From an uncultured Pseudanabaenaceae cyanobacterium (GTDB lineage Bacteria; Cyanobacteriota; Cyanobacteriia; Pseudanabaenales; Pseudanabaenaceae), in NCBI GenBank assembly GCA_937927915.1, contig CALGKB010000004.1, positions 186,001 through 250,000 on the forward strand: a stretch of DNA of 64,000 nucleotides, given 5' to 3'. The position numbers were made by a program, and so were the translations under genes. Each line of letters starts with the position of its first letter. Positions within the stretch are counted from its first letter, which is position 1. Below, in pieces: positions 28,379-38,373 of the stretch. The notes under the pieces were generated by a model. The model was not told where the DNA came from. It did not search any database and was given only the letters and a program-made list of their open reading frames with translations.

Positions 28379-29551
28379 ATGCTCAACTTTGTCAAACTCA
28401 GCGCCCAAATGGCGGGGATGTCCTCCCACCTAGCAGAAGAAGTCAGTCATCTCTCGCGCAAAAGTGCCTGGGCTTTGTCTCTCCTGCAGGAATTACAGCA
28501 AAAACAACGGCAGCTGCAAGAGAATTTTCAGCAGTACCGATCGGGTTTAGCCTTCACTTGTGCAACACCCGTTGACCTCACTCCCTCCCTGGTTACCCCC
28601 TTTACGGACTGCCATAGTGTGATTGCCACCGATGGTTCCCAAATTGCCCCCAACCGCCACGAAATTGCTTACTGCTATTTGCTCAACATTGGCAGAGTGG
28701 TTTTGCACTACGGCACGGGGGAATATCCCACCCTGGACAGCGTCCCTGAGATTTACTACAAAGCCACTGACCTCTACAGGGCAAGGCAATGGGGGATCAG
28801 TGTAGAGGAGTGGATGGGGTTACAGCGACGGGTGGCGGAAGTAAAAAATCTCACGGAACTCTGTTGTGGGCAAACTCGCTCTACTCCTATCCTTGCCCTA
28901 GAAGATGGGTCTCTCATTCATTGGCACTTGGAGTCCTATCCCCCGGAAGCAAGACAGGAATTTCTCACCCCTATTTTGCAGTGTTGGCAGGAGTTGGCAG
29001 CCCGTCGTATTCCCCTGGTGGGCTATGTCAGCGCTCCCCGATCGGTGGAAGTCACCAATTTTCTGCGGCTGTTGGTCTGTCCCTATGCAGCGCCGGCATG
29101 CCAGCAACACTGTGCCCATCTGGCTTTGGAGAATGCCCCCTGCAGTAAGCTGCACCCCCTGCGGGATGCTACCCTGTGGCAAAAGTGCCTACCCCCTGGT
29201 TATGCCTGTGGACTGTGGCAGAGTCAAGCCCGCATCCTAAGTGAGTACGGTGAGCATCAAATTTATGTGACATACCTCAACATAGGGGATGAAGTTGCTC
29301 GCCTGGAAATGCCTGCCTGGACTGCTCTTGACCCCCATCTCCGTCAGCAAGCCCTCCGCATGGTGTTCGCCCAGGTGCAGAAAGGGTATGGCTATCCCGT
29401 TGCCCTAGCAGAGGCCCACAACCAAGCAGTGGTAACTAGTAGCGATCGGCGCCGCTTCTTTCTCCTCCTGGAACAGCAGTTGATGCAATCAGGCTTGACG
29501 CAATTTGGTATTTCCCTGAAAGAGACTCGCAAGCGCCGCAGTATTGCCTAA
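28379..29551 (+). CDS. nurA: NurA-family DNA double-strand break repair nuclease
   Basis: A 390-residue protein of the NurA nuclease family, which in archaea resects DNA ends with the HerA helicase. The first metal-binding Asp lies in VIATDGSQIAPNRH (about residue 84). LALEDGSLIHWHLE (about 183) and the late YPVALAEAHNQAVV segment are also typical. An N-terminal coiled segment (25-60) precedes the nuclease core. A GAGG ribosome site lies in front of the ATG. No HerA-like ATPase is encoded in the window, but a HAS-barrel protein is divergently adjacent. Confidence 0.88.
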   Translation: MLNFVKLSAQMAGMSSHLAEEVSHLSRKSAWALSLLQELQQKQRQLQENFQQYRSGLAFTCATPVDLTPSLVTPFTDCHSVIATDGSQIAPNRHEIAYCYLLNIGRVVLHYGTGEYPTLDSVPEIYYKATDLYRARQWGISVEEWMGLQRRVAEVKNLTELCCGQTRSTPILALEDGSLIHWHLESYPPEARQEFLTPILQCWQELAARRIPLVGYVSAPRSVEVTNFLRLLVCPYAAPACQQHCAHLALENAPCSKLHPLRDATLWQKCLPPGYACGLWQSQARILSEYGEHQIYVTYLNIGDEVARLEMPAWTALDPHLRQQALRMVFAQVQKGYGYPVALAEAHNQAVVTSSDRRRFFLLLEQQLMQSGLTQFGISLKETRKRRSIA

Positions 29552-29586
29552 AATTGCCTATCCTAGAAGTAGCGCTTTTCCCCCCT

Positions 29587-32289
29587 ATGCCGCAACCCGC
29601 CTGGTTTAGCCTGCCTGTTTCTGAGGTCTTGCACTATTGGCGTACTGACCCCGATCGGGGTTTAGATTACCCCACTGTCAAACACCGTCAACAGGAATTT
29701 GGCAAAAATGAGTTGCCCCAAGGTCGCACCCGATCGCCCCTGCGCATTTTTTACGAGCAGTTCACCAATATCATGTTGCTTTTGCTGTTGGGAGTAGCAG
29801 CGGTCTCAGGGGCACTGGATTTCTATGAACAGCAGTTGCCCAAGGATGCCATCGCCATTTTGGCAATTGTATTCCTCAATGCCATTTTGGGTTTTGTACA
29901 GGAAAGTCGGGCGGAGAAAGCCCTGCAAGCCCTCAAACAACTCTCTGCCCCCCTGGTGCGGGTGGTGCGCCAAGGCATAGTCCAGGATGTAAGGTCCTCG
30001 GAAGTAGTGCCGGGGGACATCATCTGGTTGGAAGCGGGGGTACAGGTTGCTGCTGATGCCCGTCTCATTGAGGCAGTTAATTTGCAAGTGCGGGAAGCAG
30101 CCCTCACAGGGGAATCGCAACCGATCAGCAAAAACAGTGGGCTAGTCCTCGATGGGGATACACCCCTTGCCGATCGTCTCAACATGGTCTATCAGGGCAC
30201 GGAGGTAGTGCAAGGGCGGGGCAAAGGCGTGGTGGTAGCCACAGGCAAACAAACTGTGTTGGGACAGATTGCCCAATCCCTCCAGACAGTGGCGGCAGAA
30301 CCTACTCCCCTGCAGCGGCGGATGGAACAACTAAGTCGGGCACTGGTCACAGGGGCATTAATATTGGTGGCAGTAGTGGTGGCGATCGGGGTGGGGCAAA
30401 GCGGTGTCCTCCAGACGGCAAACCTCACCTGGGCAGAATTTTGGCGGCGCAGCAATCTGGAAATGCTCCTCAACACCTCCCTCAGTATGGCAGTAGCTGT
30501 TGTGCCAGAGGGCTTACCAGCGGTAGTGACCGTCACCCTCGCCCTAGGGACGCAACGCATGGTGAAGCGCAATGCTCTGATTCGCAAACTCCCCGCCGTG
30601 GAAACCCTGGGTTCTGTCACGGTCATCTGCACGGACAAGACGGGCACACTAACCCAGAACAAGATGGTGGTGGACACGATCGTTTTAGGCAATACCACTA
30701 TCACCGTGACGGGGGAAGGCTACCAACCCGAGGGGAAACTGTGTGTGGAAGATGTACCCATCCTAGCTCCGGATGCCCAACTAACCCATTTGCTATACGC
30801 CTGTGCCCTTTGCAATGACGCGCAGTTGCAGTTTGACCAGGGATGGCAGATTCTCGGCGACCCCACGGAAGGTGCGCTGTTGACCCTCGTGGCAAAGGCA
30901 GGTATAGACCCCGATCGGTTACGGCAGCAATTTCCCCGCCAGGAAGAGAAACCCTTTACCCCGGAACGCAAGCGGATGTCTGTGTGGTGTCCCCCCTATA
31001 TCTTCACCAAAGGCTCGGTGGAAAGTGTGCTGGAGTGTTGCCAATTTGTCTACAGGGAGGAGGGGAATGCGCCTATTACAGTGGCAGAGCGGGAGAAAAT
31101 TTTACTGCAGAACGACCTCCTGGCAAGGCAGGGCAAACGGGTGTTAGGGTTTGCCTACGCTACCCCCGCTGAGGAACTGCAGGAACAGGGACTCACTTGG
31201 TTGGGTTTAGTAGCCATGCGGGATGCCCCCCGCCCTGAAGCCAAGGCTGCCGTTGCCCTCTGTTACCAAGCCGGTATTCGCCCCATTATGATTACAGGGG
31301 ACTACCCCGCCACTGCCCAAGCGATCGCTTTGGAACTAGGGATTCTGCGGGAAGCCCAGCCCCCCATCACAGGGAAAGAACTAGCCACCATGGACATGAC
31401 CCAACTCCGCCGCGTGGTCGCCCAGCAACAGGTTTTTGCCCGCGTCAACCCCGAACACAAACTAGCGATCGTGCAGGCACTGCAACAAAACGGGGAATTT
31501 GTGGCAATGACAGGGGATGGCATCAACGACGCCCCCGCCCTCAAACAGGCAAACATTGGGATCAGCATGGGCATAGCGGGAACAGACATTGCCAAGGAAG
31601 CCAGTGACATGATTTTGCGGGATGACAATTTTGCCACCATCCTGGCGGCTGCGGAAGAGGGGAGGGTAGTCTATGCCAACATTCGGCGCTTCATCAAATA
31701 CATCCTCGGTAGCAACATCGGCGAGGTCTTGACCATTGGCATGTCCCCCCTCTTGGGCTTACCTGATGTGCCCCTCACCCCCTTGCAAATTCTGTGGATG
31801 AACCTGGTAACCGATGGCTTACCCGCCCTAGCACTAGCAGTAGAACCGGGGGAAGCAGACATAATGAAACAGCCGCCCATCAACCCCCAGGAAAGTATCT
31901 TCGCCAGAGGACTAGGCAGCTATATTCTACGGATTGGTGTTGTATTTGGCTCCCTCACAATTGCTTTGATGCTGAGGGCTTACTACACTCCCTCTACCCA
32001 CTGGCGCACCGTCGTCTTTACCACCCTTTGTTTAGCCCAGATGGGGCACGCCCTCTCCTGCCGCTCCGATCGCTACTTTTTGTTCCAACTCCCGCCCCTG
32101 GGGAATCCATTTTTATTGGGAGCCGTCCTCTGCACCACTGCTTTGCAGATTTTACTTCTCTATGTCCCCGTCCTGCGGCAGTTTTTCGCGACTGAGGTTT
32201 TGACTGGGGGGGAATTGGGAGTATGCTTAGGGGCGAGTTTGGCAATCTTTATCACGATCGAGGCGGACAAACTCTTTAGGAAGGGATGA
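29587..32289 (+). CDS. P-type cation ATPase (type II, calcium-pump-like)
   Basis: About 900 residues from ATG 29587; a TTG at 29554 would add eleven. The N-terminal cation ATPase domain is followed by the actuator motif LTGESQP, the membrane motif [11 protein letters not shown] (PEGLP, typical of type II pumps), the phosphorylation site [12 protein letters not shown] and the hinge [16 protein letters not shown]. The C-terminal six-helix block contains [16 protein letters not shown]. Such pumps export Ca2+ or exchange other cations; the exact ion is not settled. It follows nurA by 35 bases. Its 3' end overlaps a small gene on the opposite strand. Confidence 0.95.
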   Translation: MPQPAWFSLPVSEVLHYWRTDPDRGLDYPTVKHRQQEFGKNELPQGRTRSPLRIFYEQFTNIMLLLLLGVAAVSGALDFYEQQLPKDAIAILAIVFLNAILGFVQESRAEKALQALKQLSAPLVRVVRQGIVQDVRSSEVVPGDIIWLEAGVQVAADARLIEAVNLQVREAALTGESQPISKNSGLVLDGDTPLADRLNMVYQGTEVVQGRGKGVVVATGKQTVLGQIAQSLQTVAAEPTPLQRRMEQLSRALVTGALILVAVVVAIGVGQSGVLQTANLTWAEFWRRSNLEMLLNTSLSMAVAVVPEGLPAVVTVTLALGTQRMVKRNALIRKLPAVETLGSVTVICTDKTGTLTQNKMVVDTIVLGNTTITVTGEGYQPEGKLCVEDVPILAPDAQLTHLLYACALCNDAQLQFDQGWQILGDPTEGALLTLVAKAGIDPDRLRQQFPRQEEKPFTPERKRMSVWCPPYIFTKGSVESVLECCQFVYREEGNAPITVAEREKILLQNDLLARQGKRVLGFAYATPAEELQEQGLTWLGLVAMRDAPRPEAKAAVALCYQAGIRPIMITGDYPATAQAIALELGILREAQPPITGKELATMDMTQLRRVVAQQQVFARVNPEHKLAIVQALQQNGEFVAMTGDGINDAPALKQANIGISMGIAGTDIAKEASDMILRDDNFATILAAAEEGRVVYANIRRFIKYILGSNIGEVLTIGMSPLLGLPDVPLTPLQILWMNLVTDGLPALALAVEPGEADIMKQPPINPQESIFARGLGSYILRIGVVFGSLTIALMLRAYYTPSTHWRTVVFTTLCLAQMGHALSCRSDRYFLFQLPPLGNPFLLGAVLCTTALQILLLYVPVLRQFFATEVLTGGELGVCLGASLAIFITIEADKLFRKG

Positions 32290-32440
32290 CTGTGACTGCC
32301 TGCTTATTCCCCGTATTGCGGATGCCCACCACCATGTAGGTTTTGGAATCCCTACAGAACTTGGCACCTACTTTGAGGGGGGTTTCCAGCACAACCATAC
32401 CCAAAAAGCGCTGATGGGTGTCCATCATCAAGTATTGCAT
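32276..32440 (-). CDS. Small ORF, 54 residues
   Basis: The frame runs from ATG (complement of 32438-32440) to TAA (complement of 32276-32278). The product begins MQYLMMDTHQRFLGMVVLE and continues with TPLKVGAKF, KTYMVVGIR and a C-terminal AVTVIPS, a pattern of short beta strands like a small barrel. AAGGA lies eight bases before the ATG and TATAAT lies about 35 bases upstream, so expression signals exist. Fourteen bases overlap the ATPase 3' end. I do not recognise the family. It is shorter than usual gene-calling cutoffs, so it could be chance, but the signals argue against that. Confidence 0.65.
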   Translation of the reverse strand: MQYLMMDTHQRFLGMVVLETPLKVGAKFCRDSKTYMVVGIRNTGNKQAVTVIPS

Positions 32441-32474
32441 AGAGACTGTCCTTATACGCGTAAGCGGGTCTACG

Positions 32475-32480
32475 ATTATA
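32475..32480 (-). promoter_or_regulatory. -10 element for the 54-residue ORF
   Basis: TATAAT on the minus strand, 34 bases before the ATG, would give a leader of about 28 bases that carries AAGGA at proper spacing. No consensus -35 was found. Confidence 0.4.
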
Positions 32481-32529
32481 TCTTAGCAAGAAGACAATTT
32501 CTAGTACCCTGCCACGATCTGGGCATGTT

Positions 32530-32695
32530 CTGTGGGAGGCAGTGAAGGTGCGCAGATGGTTGTAGGAACCCTGCAACAAATCAACTTGATGTCAGCTCCC
32601 CTCCTTTCCCTAGGCAACGAGTTGGGTTTACAGTTCCTACGGGCTACCAGGGTATCGTTTGCCCTGACCGATCGATTCCTCCTCCCCCATCCACA
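32530..32695. ncRNA. Candidate structured RNA, 6S-like shape
   Basis: The ends CTGTGG (32530-32535) and CCACAG (32690-32695) are complementary, with GAGG/CCTC nearby. An inner arm is closed by a perfect 8-bp match, GTAGGAAC (32562-32569) with GTTCCTAC (32633-32640), enclosing CAACT/AGTTG. A closing stem, a large internal bubble and a long arm within about 166 bases is the general shape of 6S RNA. Strand is undetermined, and no strong promoter was found for either strand. Complementary segments of this size can also occur by chance. Confidence 0.25.
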
Positions 32696-32842
32696 GTAGT
32701 GTTTCCCACCACCTGAAGAGGGCGAACCTGCCAGTAAAACCAAGCCCGTCAGCATCTTCGTAGACAACCTTCCTATTAAACTCTCACTTTGGTTTGCCCG
32801 ATTGGATAGCGCCAAAACAGACAAGGTTCTCCTGGTTTTTCT

Positions 32843-32851
32843 TGCTAAAAT
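32843..32851 (+). promoter_or_regulatory. Extended -10 upstream of the ComFB gene
   Basis: TG-C-TAAAAT, an extended -10, lies 30 bases before the GTG at 32881. No -35 match was found. Confidence 0.4.
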
Positions 32852-32880
32852 AGTCAACAAAGGTAGGGAAACAAACCTCA

Positions 32881-33417
32881 GTGCAGCCAAAACAAATTGT
32901 CAAAATTGTGGAGCAAGCCCTCAAAGACGGTTACCTTACTCCTGCTATGGAAGCCGAGGTAGGCAGGATTTGTGACAGCAATGAGGAACTGTCCGTGGAG
33001 GAATACATGGCTCTCGATCGGTTGATGGGTGCCTTACTGACAGGGGAAGTGGTGGCAGTGCCCCGCAAACAGTTTGTAAACATCATGGAAGAATTAGTTT
33101 TAGACTATGCCATCCGCCGTATTGCTGAACTGGAAACCAATGGGCTATCCCTCAACCTCAGCGATATTGCCGCCTATGCCCTCAACCGCCTGCCTCCCCT
33201 CTATGCCACAACCCAGGAAGGTGCCCGCTACCAAGAGGAACGCGCCCACAAAGAACTCCACCACCTCATTGCCCAACGGGTAGAGGAAGCGATCGCTCTC
33301 AACCAGCAACGCCCCCGCCTGGAGGACCGCATTGCCCTCACCCCCCAAAAACAAGCTGACCTGGTTACCCAGATCAGTGAACTTCTTAAGGCTTACGCCC
33401 CTACTATGGAACCCTAA
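32881..33417 (+). CDS. comFB: ComFB family protein (late competence / c-di-GMP receptor type)
   Basis: A 178-residue protein with GTG start. The ComFB domain spans about residues 58-130: [40 protein letters not shown] and QEERA are typical. Flanking N- and C-terminal helical regions are present. ComFB-like proteins of cyanobacteria have been reported to bind cyclic di-GMP and affect motility, competence or cell size. A diguanylate cyclase lies 20 kb away in this window; a link is inference. The stop overlaps that of the convergent rpsI gene in CTAA. Confidence 0.85.
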   Translation: MQPKQIVKIVEQALKDGYLTPAMEAEVGRICDSNEELSVEEYMALDRLMGALLTGEVVAVPRKQFVNIMEELVLDYAIRRIAELETNGLSLNLSDIAAYALNRLPPLYATTQEGARYQEERAHKELHHLIAQRVEEAIALNQQRPRLEDRIALTPQKQADLVTQISELLKAYAPTMEP

Positions 33418-33821
33418 CGCTTGGAGTACTGGGGAGCCTTGCGTGCTTTCTTTAAGCCATACTTCCGCCTTTCTTTGGAGCGGGGGTCCCGTCGGAGGTA
33501 GCCTTCCACCTTCAAAGGCTTGCGATTGTCAGGGCTGAGTTCACACAGTGCCCGCGCTACCCCCAAACGGATGGCATCTGCCTGTCCCGTCACACCACCG
33601 CCGTGGGCATTCACCAGCACATCGTATTCATTCTCCAAACCCAAGGTGGCTAAGGGCGCCTTTACCCCCTCAATGTGAATGGGATTAAACTGCAGGTATT
33701 GATCCCCTGGACGACCGTTGATGATCACCTTGCCTGTCCCCGGTACCAAGCGCACCCTGGCAATTGCCGATTTCCTGCGTCCTGTACCCCAGTACACCAC
33801 GCGATTAGTTGCCTGTGCCAT
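33414..33821 (-). CDS. rpsI: Ribosomal protein uS9
   Basis: A 135-residue small-subunit protein. [19 protein letters not shown] at the N-terminus and the basic C-terminus [20 protein letters not shown] are diagnostic; the tail reaches the ribosomal P site. The ATG shares one base with the rplM stop. It is the last gene of the minus-strand ribosomal block. rpmE and prfA, which often follow in cyanobacteria, are absent here. Confidence 0.98.
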   Translation of the reverse strand: MAQATNRVVYWGTGRRKSAIARVRLVPGTGKVIINGRPGDQYLQFNPIHIEGVKAPLATLGLENEYDVLVNAHGGGVTGQADAIRLGVARALCELSPDNRKPLKVEGYLRRDPRSKERRKYGLKKARKAPQYSKR

Positions 33822-34270
33822 TATTTACCTCCTGGAATCGTGTTAATCTGCAGAACCTCTGGTTGCTGGGCGCTGTGGGGATGGTTAGGTCCCGCGTAGA
33901 CCTTGAGCTTGGTAAACAGGTGCCGTCCTAATGTCCCCTTGGGCAACATCCCCTTGACAGCGTGTTCTAACACCCGCGCCGGCAGTCGCTCCATCAACTT
34001 CGCAAAAGTCTCCATCTTCATCCCCCCTGGGCGACCAGAGTGACGACGATAGATTTTCTGTGTCCGTTTTTTGCCCGTGACCACCAGCTTGTCGGCGTTG
34101 ATCACAATCACGTAATCCCCTGTATCCAGGTGAGGAGTGTAGGTTGGTTTGTTCTTGCCCCGCAAAATCATGGCAATCTTAGCCGCCAGACGACCGAGGC
34201 GCTGTCCCTGGGCATCGATGAGATACCATTTGGGAGTAATATCCTTGGGTAAGTAGGTTTTGTTGTCCAT
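33821..34270 (-). CDS. rplM: Ribosomal protein uL13
   Basis: A large-subunit protein of about 149 residues. I chose the ATG at 34270, giving [20 protein letters not shown], the usual start; upstream frame to 34402 lies inside tru[22 protein letters not shown] and [14 protein letters not shown] are typical. It is followed by rpsI with a one-base overlap, forming the normal L13-S9 pair. Confidence 0.97.
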   Translation of the reverse strand: MDNKTYLPKDITPKWYLIDAQGQRLGRLAAKIAMILRGKNKPTYTPHLDTGDYVIVINADKLVVTGKKRTQKIYRRHSGRPGGMKMETFAKLMERLPARVLEHAVKGMLPKGTLGRHLFTKLKVYAGPNHPHSAQQPEVLQINTIPGGK

Positions 34271-34275
34271 AGCAG

Positions 34276-35061
34276 TTAGATAAGATAAGCGAAAGGTTGA
34301 TCTTGCCATTGAAAGGGGGATTCGGGATAGCCTACCCCCAACAAACATAAGCCCTGGGGCGGAGCAGCATATTTTACCGCACTGCGCTGGTGCTGTTGCC
34401 AAATCTCCCGAAACTCCTGCAGGGACTTGCGCCCCGACCCCACTTCCACCAGCATCCCCACCAATAGCCGCATCATACCGTAGAGAAAGCCACTAGCCCT
34501 GACTTCCACCAGGATAAAATCCCGATCCCGCCAGCACTTTGCCTCCTGTACCTCTAGACGGGCGTGGGGACGACTGGAACCCGATCGTTGGAACGCTTTT
34601 AACTCCCTTTCCCCCACTAGGGGAGTGAGAGCTGCCTGCATCCGATCGACATCCAGGGGATAGTAATAGTAGTGCCAACTGAGGGGACGGACAAAGATAT
34701 TGGGTACCGCCGCCGTAAACAAAGTGTAGCGATATTTGCGCCACAGAGCAGAAAACCGTGCGTGCCAAGTGGGAGGGACCGCCACAGACTCCCGCACCAA
34801 AATATCCTTGGGCAGACGACTGTTGAGGATGCGCGCCCACCGATCGGCAGGAATAGTAGAGTCCGTATCAAAGTGTGCCACCTGTCCCGCTGCGTGTACC
34901 CCCGTATCTGTGCGCCCCGCCCCATGCAAAACAACGGGATGACCACAGACAGAAGCGATCGTGTCCTCCAGCACCTCTTGAATACTGGGATCATGGGGTT
35001 GCCGTTGCCACCCACAGTAGTTAGTACCCACATACTGCAGCAGCAGCGCTATCCGTGCCAT
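34276..35061 (-). CDS. truA: tRNA pseudouridine(38-40) synthase
   Basis: Converts uridines 38-40 in the anticodon arm of tRNAs to pseudouridine. About 261 residues from ATG 35061; an ATG five codons earlier (35076) is possible. The catalytic Asp lies in [15 protein letters not shown], and the start [19 protein letters not shown] is typical. It sits between rplQ and rplM, the usual order in cyanobacterial alpha-operon extensions. Confidence 0.96.
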   Translation of the reverse strand: MARIALLLQYVGTNYCGWQRQPHDPSIQEVLEDTIASVCGHPVVLHGAGRTDTGVHAAGQVAHFDTDSTIPADRWARILNSRLPKDILVRESVAVPPTWHARFSALWRKYRYTLFTAAVPNIFVRPLSWHYYYYPLDVDRMQAALTPLVGERELKAFQRSGSSRPHARLEVQEAKCWRDRDFILVEVRASGFLYGMMRLLVGMLVEVGSGRKSLQEFREIWQQHQRSAVKYAAPPQGLCLLGVGYPESPFQWQDQPFAYLI

Positions 35062-35078
35062 GACCCACCCCAGCATGA

Positions 35079-35459
35079 CTACACCAGCTCGATGATTGCC
35101 ATCTCGGCGTTATCCCCGCGGCGGGGTACGGTACGGTAAATACGGGTATAGCCCCCCTGCCGACCGCCGTAGCGCTCCTGTGCTTTATCAAACAGCAATT
35201 GCACCAGCGTCCGCACAGAGTCATCCTCCTGCTTTACTTCCCTGGGGTAGAGGTAGGCAATCACCTGTCGCCGCGCATGGAGAGTGCCCTCCTTCGCCAA
35301 AGTGATCATCTTATCCACCCAAGGACGCATAGCATCTGCCCTTGCCCTTGTGGTTTTTATTTGCCCTCGCAACAGCAACTCCGTCACTAGGGAGCGCAGG
35401 AGTGCCTTTCTTTGGTCAGCGGCTTTGCCTAATTTTGGTACTTTACGACGATGACGCAT
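35079..35459 (-). CDS. rplQ: Ribosomal protein bL17
   Basis: A 126-residue large-subunit protein that begins [41 protein letters not shown] and [20 protein letters not shown] are diagnostic. It follows rpoA by one base on the minus strand, as is standard. Confidence 0.98.
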   Translation of the reverse strand: MRHRRKVPKLGKAADQRKALLRSLVTELLLRGQIKTTRARADAMRPWVDKMITLAKEGTLHARRQVIAYLYPREVKQEDDSVRTLVQLLFDKAQERYGGRQGGYTRIYRTVPRRGDNAEMAIIELV

Positions 35460-35460
35460 A

Positions 35461-36405
35461 TCAATGTCCTTTTTGCGATTTGGTTTCTGGTAACGTGAGA
35501 CCCAGCTTGTTCTTGAGGGCTTCCACTACTTCCTCGGCGGACTTTTGCCCAAAGTTCTTGATTTCGAGCAAATCTTCCTGGCTGTAGGCTAGCAAATCCG
35601 CTACCGTGTTGATTTGGGCACGTTTTAGACAGTTGTAAGCCCGCACCGATAGACCCAGTTCCTCGATGTGGATGTGTTTGATCTCGCTGTCCTCCTGATC
35701 CGCTTTGCCCTGGGGCTGAATCAAGGTAATCTCCTGCAGAGGACTAAATAACCCTACTAAAATCTGGGCTGCTTGGGAGAGGGATTCCTGGGGGGTAATA
35801 CTGCCGTCCGTAGTAATTTCTATCACTAACTTGTCCTTGGTCACACCCCCTACCCGCGTATCCTCCACAAAGTAGCGCACATTCTTGACAGGCATAAACA
35901 CCGCATCGATCTGGAGATAGTCAATGGAGAGAGCATCTTCTCTGCTGCGGTCAATCATGCGGTAGCCTACGCCCGTCTCAATTTTGCACTCCATTTCCAG
36001 TATTGCCCCCTCCGAGACCGTAGCAATGTACTGGGCAGGGTTGACAACTTCTACTTCTGAAGGGAGGTTAAGATCTGCCGCTGTGACGGTGCAGGGACCC
36101 CGCGCCACAATCCGCCCAATCTGGGGGTCGGAGGTGTAGGACTTCAGGGTAATCTGCTTGAGGTTGAGCATCAAATCCATCACGTCTTCCCGCACCCCTG
36201 GCACGGTAGAATACTCGTGGTTGACCCCCGCAATCCGTACCGCCGTAATACCCGCCCCTGGCAAGTTACCTAAAAGTACCCGCCGTAGAGCATTCCCTAC
36301 CGTAATGCCCTGCCCCCGATCGAGGGGACTAATGACAAAGCGGCTGTACTGGGACTTGGATTTGTCGGTGTAGGACTCTACACACTCTACCTGAAAGTTC
36401 GCCAT
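35461..36405 (-). CDS. rpoA: RNA polymerase alpha subunit
   Basis: A 314-residue subunit with the dimerising N-terminal domain (about 1-230) and C-terminal domain (about 245-314). [21 protein letters not shown] and [16 protein letters not shown] mark the first; [23 protein letters not shown] and [15 protein letters not shown] mark the second. Both assembly and promoter/activator contact functions should be intact. It lies between rpsK and rplQ. Confidence 0.98.
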   Translation of the reverse strand: MANFQVECVESYTDKSKSQYSRFVISPLDRGQGITVGNALRRVLLGNLPGAGITAVRIAGVNHEYSTVPGVREDVMDLMLNLKQITLKSYTSDPQIGRIVARGPCTVTAADLNLPSEVEVVNPAQYIATVSEGAILEMECKIETGVGYRMIDRSREDALSIDYLQIDAVFMPVKNVRYFVEDTRVGGVTKDKLVIEITTDGSITPQESLSQAAQILVGLFSPLQEITLIQPQGKADQEDSEIKHIHIEELGLSVRAYNCLKRAQINTVADLLAYSQEDLLEIKNFGQKSAEEVVEALKNKLGLTLPETKSQKGH

Positions 36406-36413
36406 AGCTCACT

Positions 36414-36809
36414 CTACACTCTGCGCCGCTTGGGAGGACGACAACCGTTGTGAGGTATAGGGGTAATGTCCCGAATGAGGGTGATCTCTAAGCCCGCCGC
36501 CTGCAGGGCACGGATGGCAGTTTCCCGCCCCGCCCCTGGACCCGATACCATCACCTCAATCTGGCGCATCCCCTGCTCGATCGCTTTTTTGGCAGCATTT
36601 TCCGCCGCTGTCTGGGCTGCAAAGGGTGTCCCCTTCTTTGCTCCCTTAAATCCACTGGACCCCGCCGATGCCCAGGAAATTACATCCCCCGCTGTGTCCG
36701 CGATCGTGACGATCGTATTATTAAAGGTGGACTGGATATAAGCCACCCCATTAGGAACATTGCGTTTGGGTTTGCGCGGTCCTGATTTCCGCCCTTGCCG
36801 AGTAGCCAT
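36414..36809 (-). CDS. rpsK: Ribosomal protein uS11
   Basis: A 131-residue small-subunit protein. [40 protein letters not shown] and the end [18 protein letters not shown] are diagnostic. It lies eight bases upstream of rpoA and 18 bases after rpsM in one minus-strand unit. Confidence 0.98.
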   Translation of the reverse strand: MATRQGRKSGPRKPKRNVPNGVAYIQSTFNNTIVTIADTAGDVISWASAGSSGFKGAKKGTPFAAQTAAENAAKKAIEQGMRQIEVMVSGPGAGRETAIRALQAAGLEITLIRDITPIPHNGCRPPKRRRV

Positions 36810-36827
36810 ACCTTACCTAAATCCTCT

Positions 36828-37211
36828 CTATTTCTTACTTGGAGCCTTTTTCTTCCCTGCCACTGTCCGTCTTACCCCCTTGCGTGTGCGGGCATTGGTA
36901 CGCGTCCGCTGTCCTCGCACCGGTAGACCCATACGATGGCGACGACCCCGATAGCAGCCAATATCCATTAGGCGCTTGATGCTCAAACCCACAACCCGCC
37001 TTAAGTCCCCTTCCACTTGGTAGTTTTCCTCTATCTCCTGCCGCAGAGCTGCTACCTCCTGGTCAGTTAAATCTTTAACACGGGTGTCGGGATTTACCCC
37101 CGTTGCCGCTAAAATTTTCCGGGAACTGGTCAAACCAATCCCGTATATATAGGTCAAGCCAATTTCCACGCGCTTATCCCTGGGTAGGTCAACGCCTGCA
37201 ATCCGAGCCAC
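36828..37211 (-). CDS. rpsM: Ribosomal protein uS13
   Basis: A 127-residue small-subunit protein beginning [20 protein letters not shown], with [14 protein letters not shown] and the end [18 protein letters not shown]. It is the first gene of this minus-strand block. In most cyanobacteria secY, adk, infA and rpmJ precede it; here the upstream neighbour is a divergent LOG-family gene, and a strong promoter occupies the gap. Confidence 0.98.
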   Translation of the reverse strand: MARIAGVDLPRDKRVEIGLTYIYGIGLTSSRKILAATGVNPDTRVKDLTDQEVAALRQEIEENYQVEGDLRRVVGLSIKRLMDIGCYRGRRHRMGLPVRGQRTRTNARTRKGVRRTVAGKKKAPSKK

Positions 37212-37272
37212 TCTCTATCTCCTTAAAAACAATAAGCAGGGGTACTGCTGTAAAAATTGTCGCAAAAATCAT

Positions 37273-37301
37273 AATATACTGATTAAGCCCTGTCGTGTCA
37301 A
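37273..37301 (-). promoter_or_regulatory. Near-consensus sigma-70 promoter of the rpsM operon
   Basis: On the minus strand, TTGACA (37301-37296) and TATATT (37278-37273) are separated by exactly 17 bases. The -35 is perfect and the -10 has one mismatch. The leader to the rpsM start is about 55 bases. The -35 lies only ten bases from the ATG of the divergent LOG-family gene. This is one of the best promoter matches in the window and fits a highly expressed ribosomal operon. Confidence 0.8.
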
Positions 37302-37311
37302 GTAAGATTTT

Positions 37312-38373
37312 ATGGTTTCTACTGCCGAGATAAGAGCACTACGCCACGCCACAGAGCGATTACTCGATCGTTTAGAGGATATGCCCCACCGCAAGTTTAT
37401 TTTCCGTGCTCTGCGGGTGATTGCGGAGTTGAGTGAACAGGAGGTGGAGCGCCTGGATTGGAAGTTGATGAGTGGTGCCCTAGAAGACATGGAAAAGGGG
37501 TTAAAGGTGTTCCATCCCTATCGGCATATTAGGAAGGTGAGTATTTTTGGGTCAGCGCGCATGGGCAGGGAGGAGCCAGAGTATCAGCAGGCGGTGCGTT
37601 TTGCTCGGTGTATTGCGGAGTGTGGCTTTATGGTGCTCACGGGGGCAGGGGGGGGCATCATGGCAGCGGGCAACGAAGGAGCAGGGCAAACCCATTCCTT
37701 CGGTCTTAACATTTCTTTACCCTTTGAGCAGTCCCACAATGAGTTCATCGATGGCTCCGATCGGTTGATTGAGTTTCGCTATTTCTTCACCCGTAAATTA
37801 TTTTTCTTAAAAGAAAGTGATGCTATTGCCTTGTTTCCAGGGGGGTTTGGCACACAGGATGAGTTTTTTGAGTGTTTAACTTTGTGTCAGACGGGGAAAT
37901 CGCCCCCGAAGCCCCTAGTTTTGATTGACAAGGTGGGGGGGGATTACTGGCGGCAGTGGGATGCCTATATTGAGAAACATCTGGTGCAACGCAACTTAAT
38001 TAGCCCCCAAGACCGTTATTTATACTACATCACTGACGATGTGGCAGATGCCTGTGCCAGTATTAAAAATTTCTACAGAGTTTATCACTCCAGCCGTTGG
38101 GTAGATGATTTGTTGGTGATCCGTTTATGTCAGGATATTAGTGATGCGGATTTACGCCGCTTGAACAGTGAGTTTAGGGATATTGTGGTGAAGGGGGAGA
38201 TTGAAAAATCGAAGGCATTAGCCAAGGAAAAAAACGAACCCCATCTCCTAGAATTGCCCCGCTTGTTGCTCTATTTTGACCAGCGCAGCTATGGGCGATT
38301 GCAACAGTTAATTCATGCCCTCAATCAATGCGCCACTGACCCTGACCCTACTATGCCTTGCTTTAAGAAGTGA
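37312..38373 (+). CDS. LOG family protein (TIGR00730-like)
   Basis: A 353-residue protein with a Rossmann-like LOG domain in the middle: SIFGSARMG, TGAGGGIMAAGNEGA and the signature FPGGFGTQDEFFE. LOG proteins are nucleotide 5'-monophosphate phosphoribohydrolases related to cytokinin activators. This one is longer than the classical 190-residue form, with N-terminal (1-80) and C-terminal (270-353) extensions, and its substrate is uncertain. The galE ATG overlaps its stop by one base. Confidence 0.87.
   Translation: MVSTAEIRALRHATERLLDRLEDMPHRKFIFRALRVIAELSEQEVERLDWKLMSGALEDMEKGLKVFHPYRHIRKVSIFGSARMGREEPEYQQAVRFARCIAECGFMVLTGAGGGIMAAGNEGAGQTHSFGLNISLPFEQSHNEFIDGSDRLIEFRYFFTRKLFFLKESDAIALFPGGFGTQDEFFECLTLCQTGKSPPKPLVLIDKVGGDYWRQWDAYIEKHLVQRNLISPQDRYLYYITDDVADACASIKNFYRVYHSSRWVDDLLVIRLCQDISDADLRRLNSEFRDIVVKGEIEKSKALAKEKNEPHLLELPRLLLYFDQRSYGRLQQLIHALNQCATDPDPTMPCFKK

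Larger units (their letters stand above)
32441..32880. other. Non-coding gap of about 440 bases
   Basis: No convincing protein frame was found; minus-strand frames here read like low-quality shadows. The stretch holds the -10 of the small minus-strand ORF at its left end, an extended -10 for the ComFB gene at its right end and a possible structured RNA in between (32530-32695). No tRNA, tmRNA, RNase P RNA or signal recognition particle RNA hallmark was recognised. Confidence 0.6.

Noticed and set aside
32501-32890. A 129-residue minus-strand open frame in the long gap
   Set aside because: It is rich in Arg, Ser and Cys, has no family likeness, and covers two candidate promoters; it reads like a chance frame.
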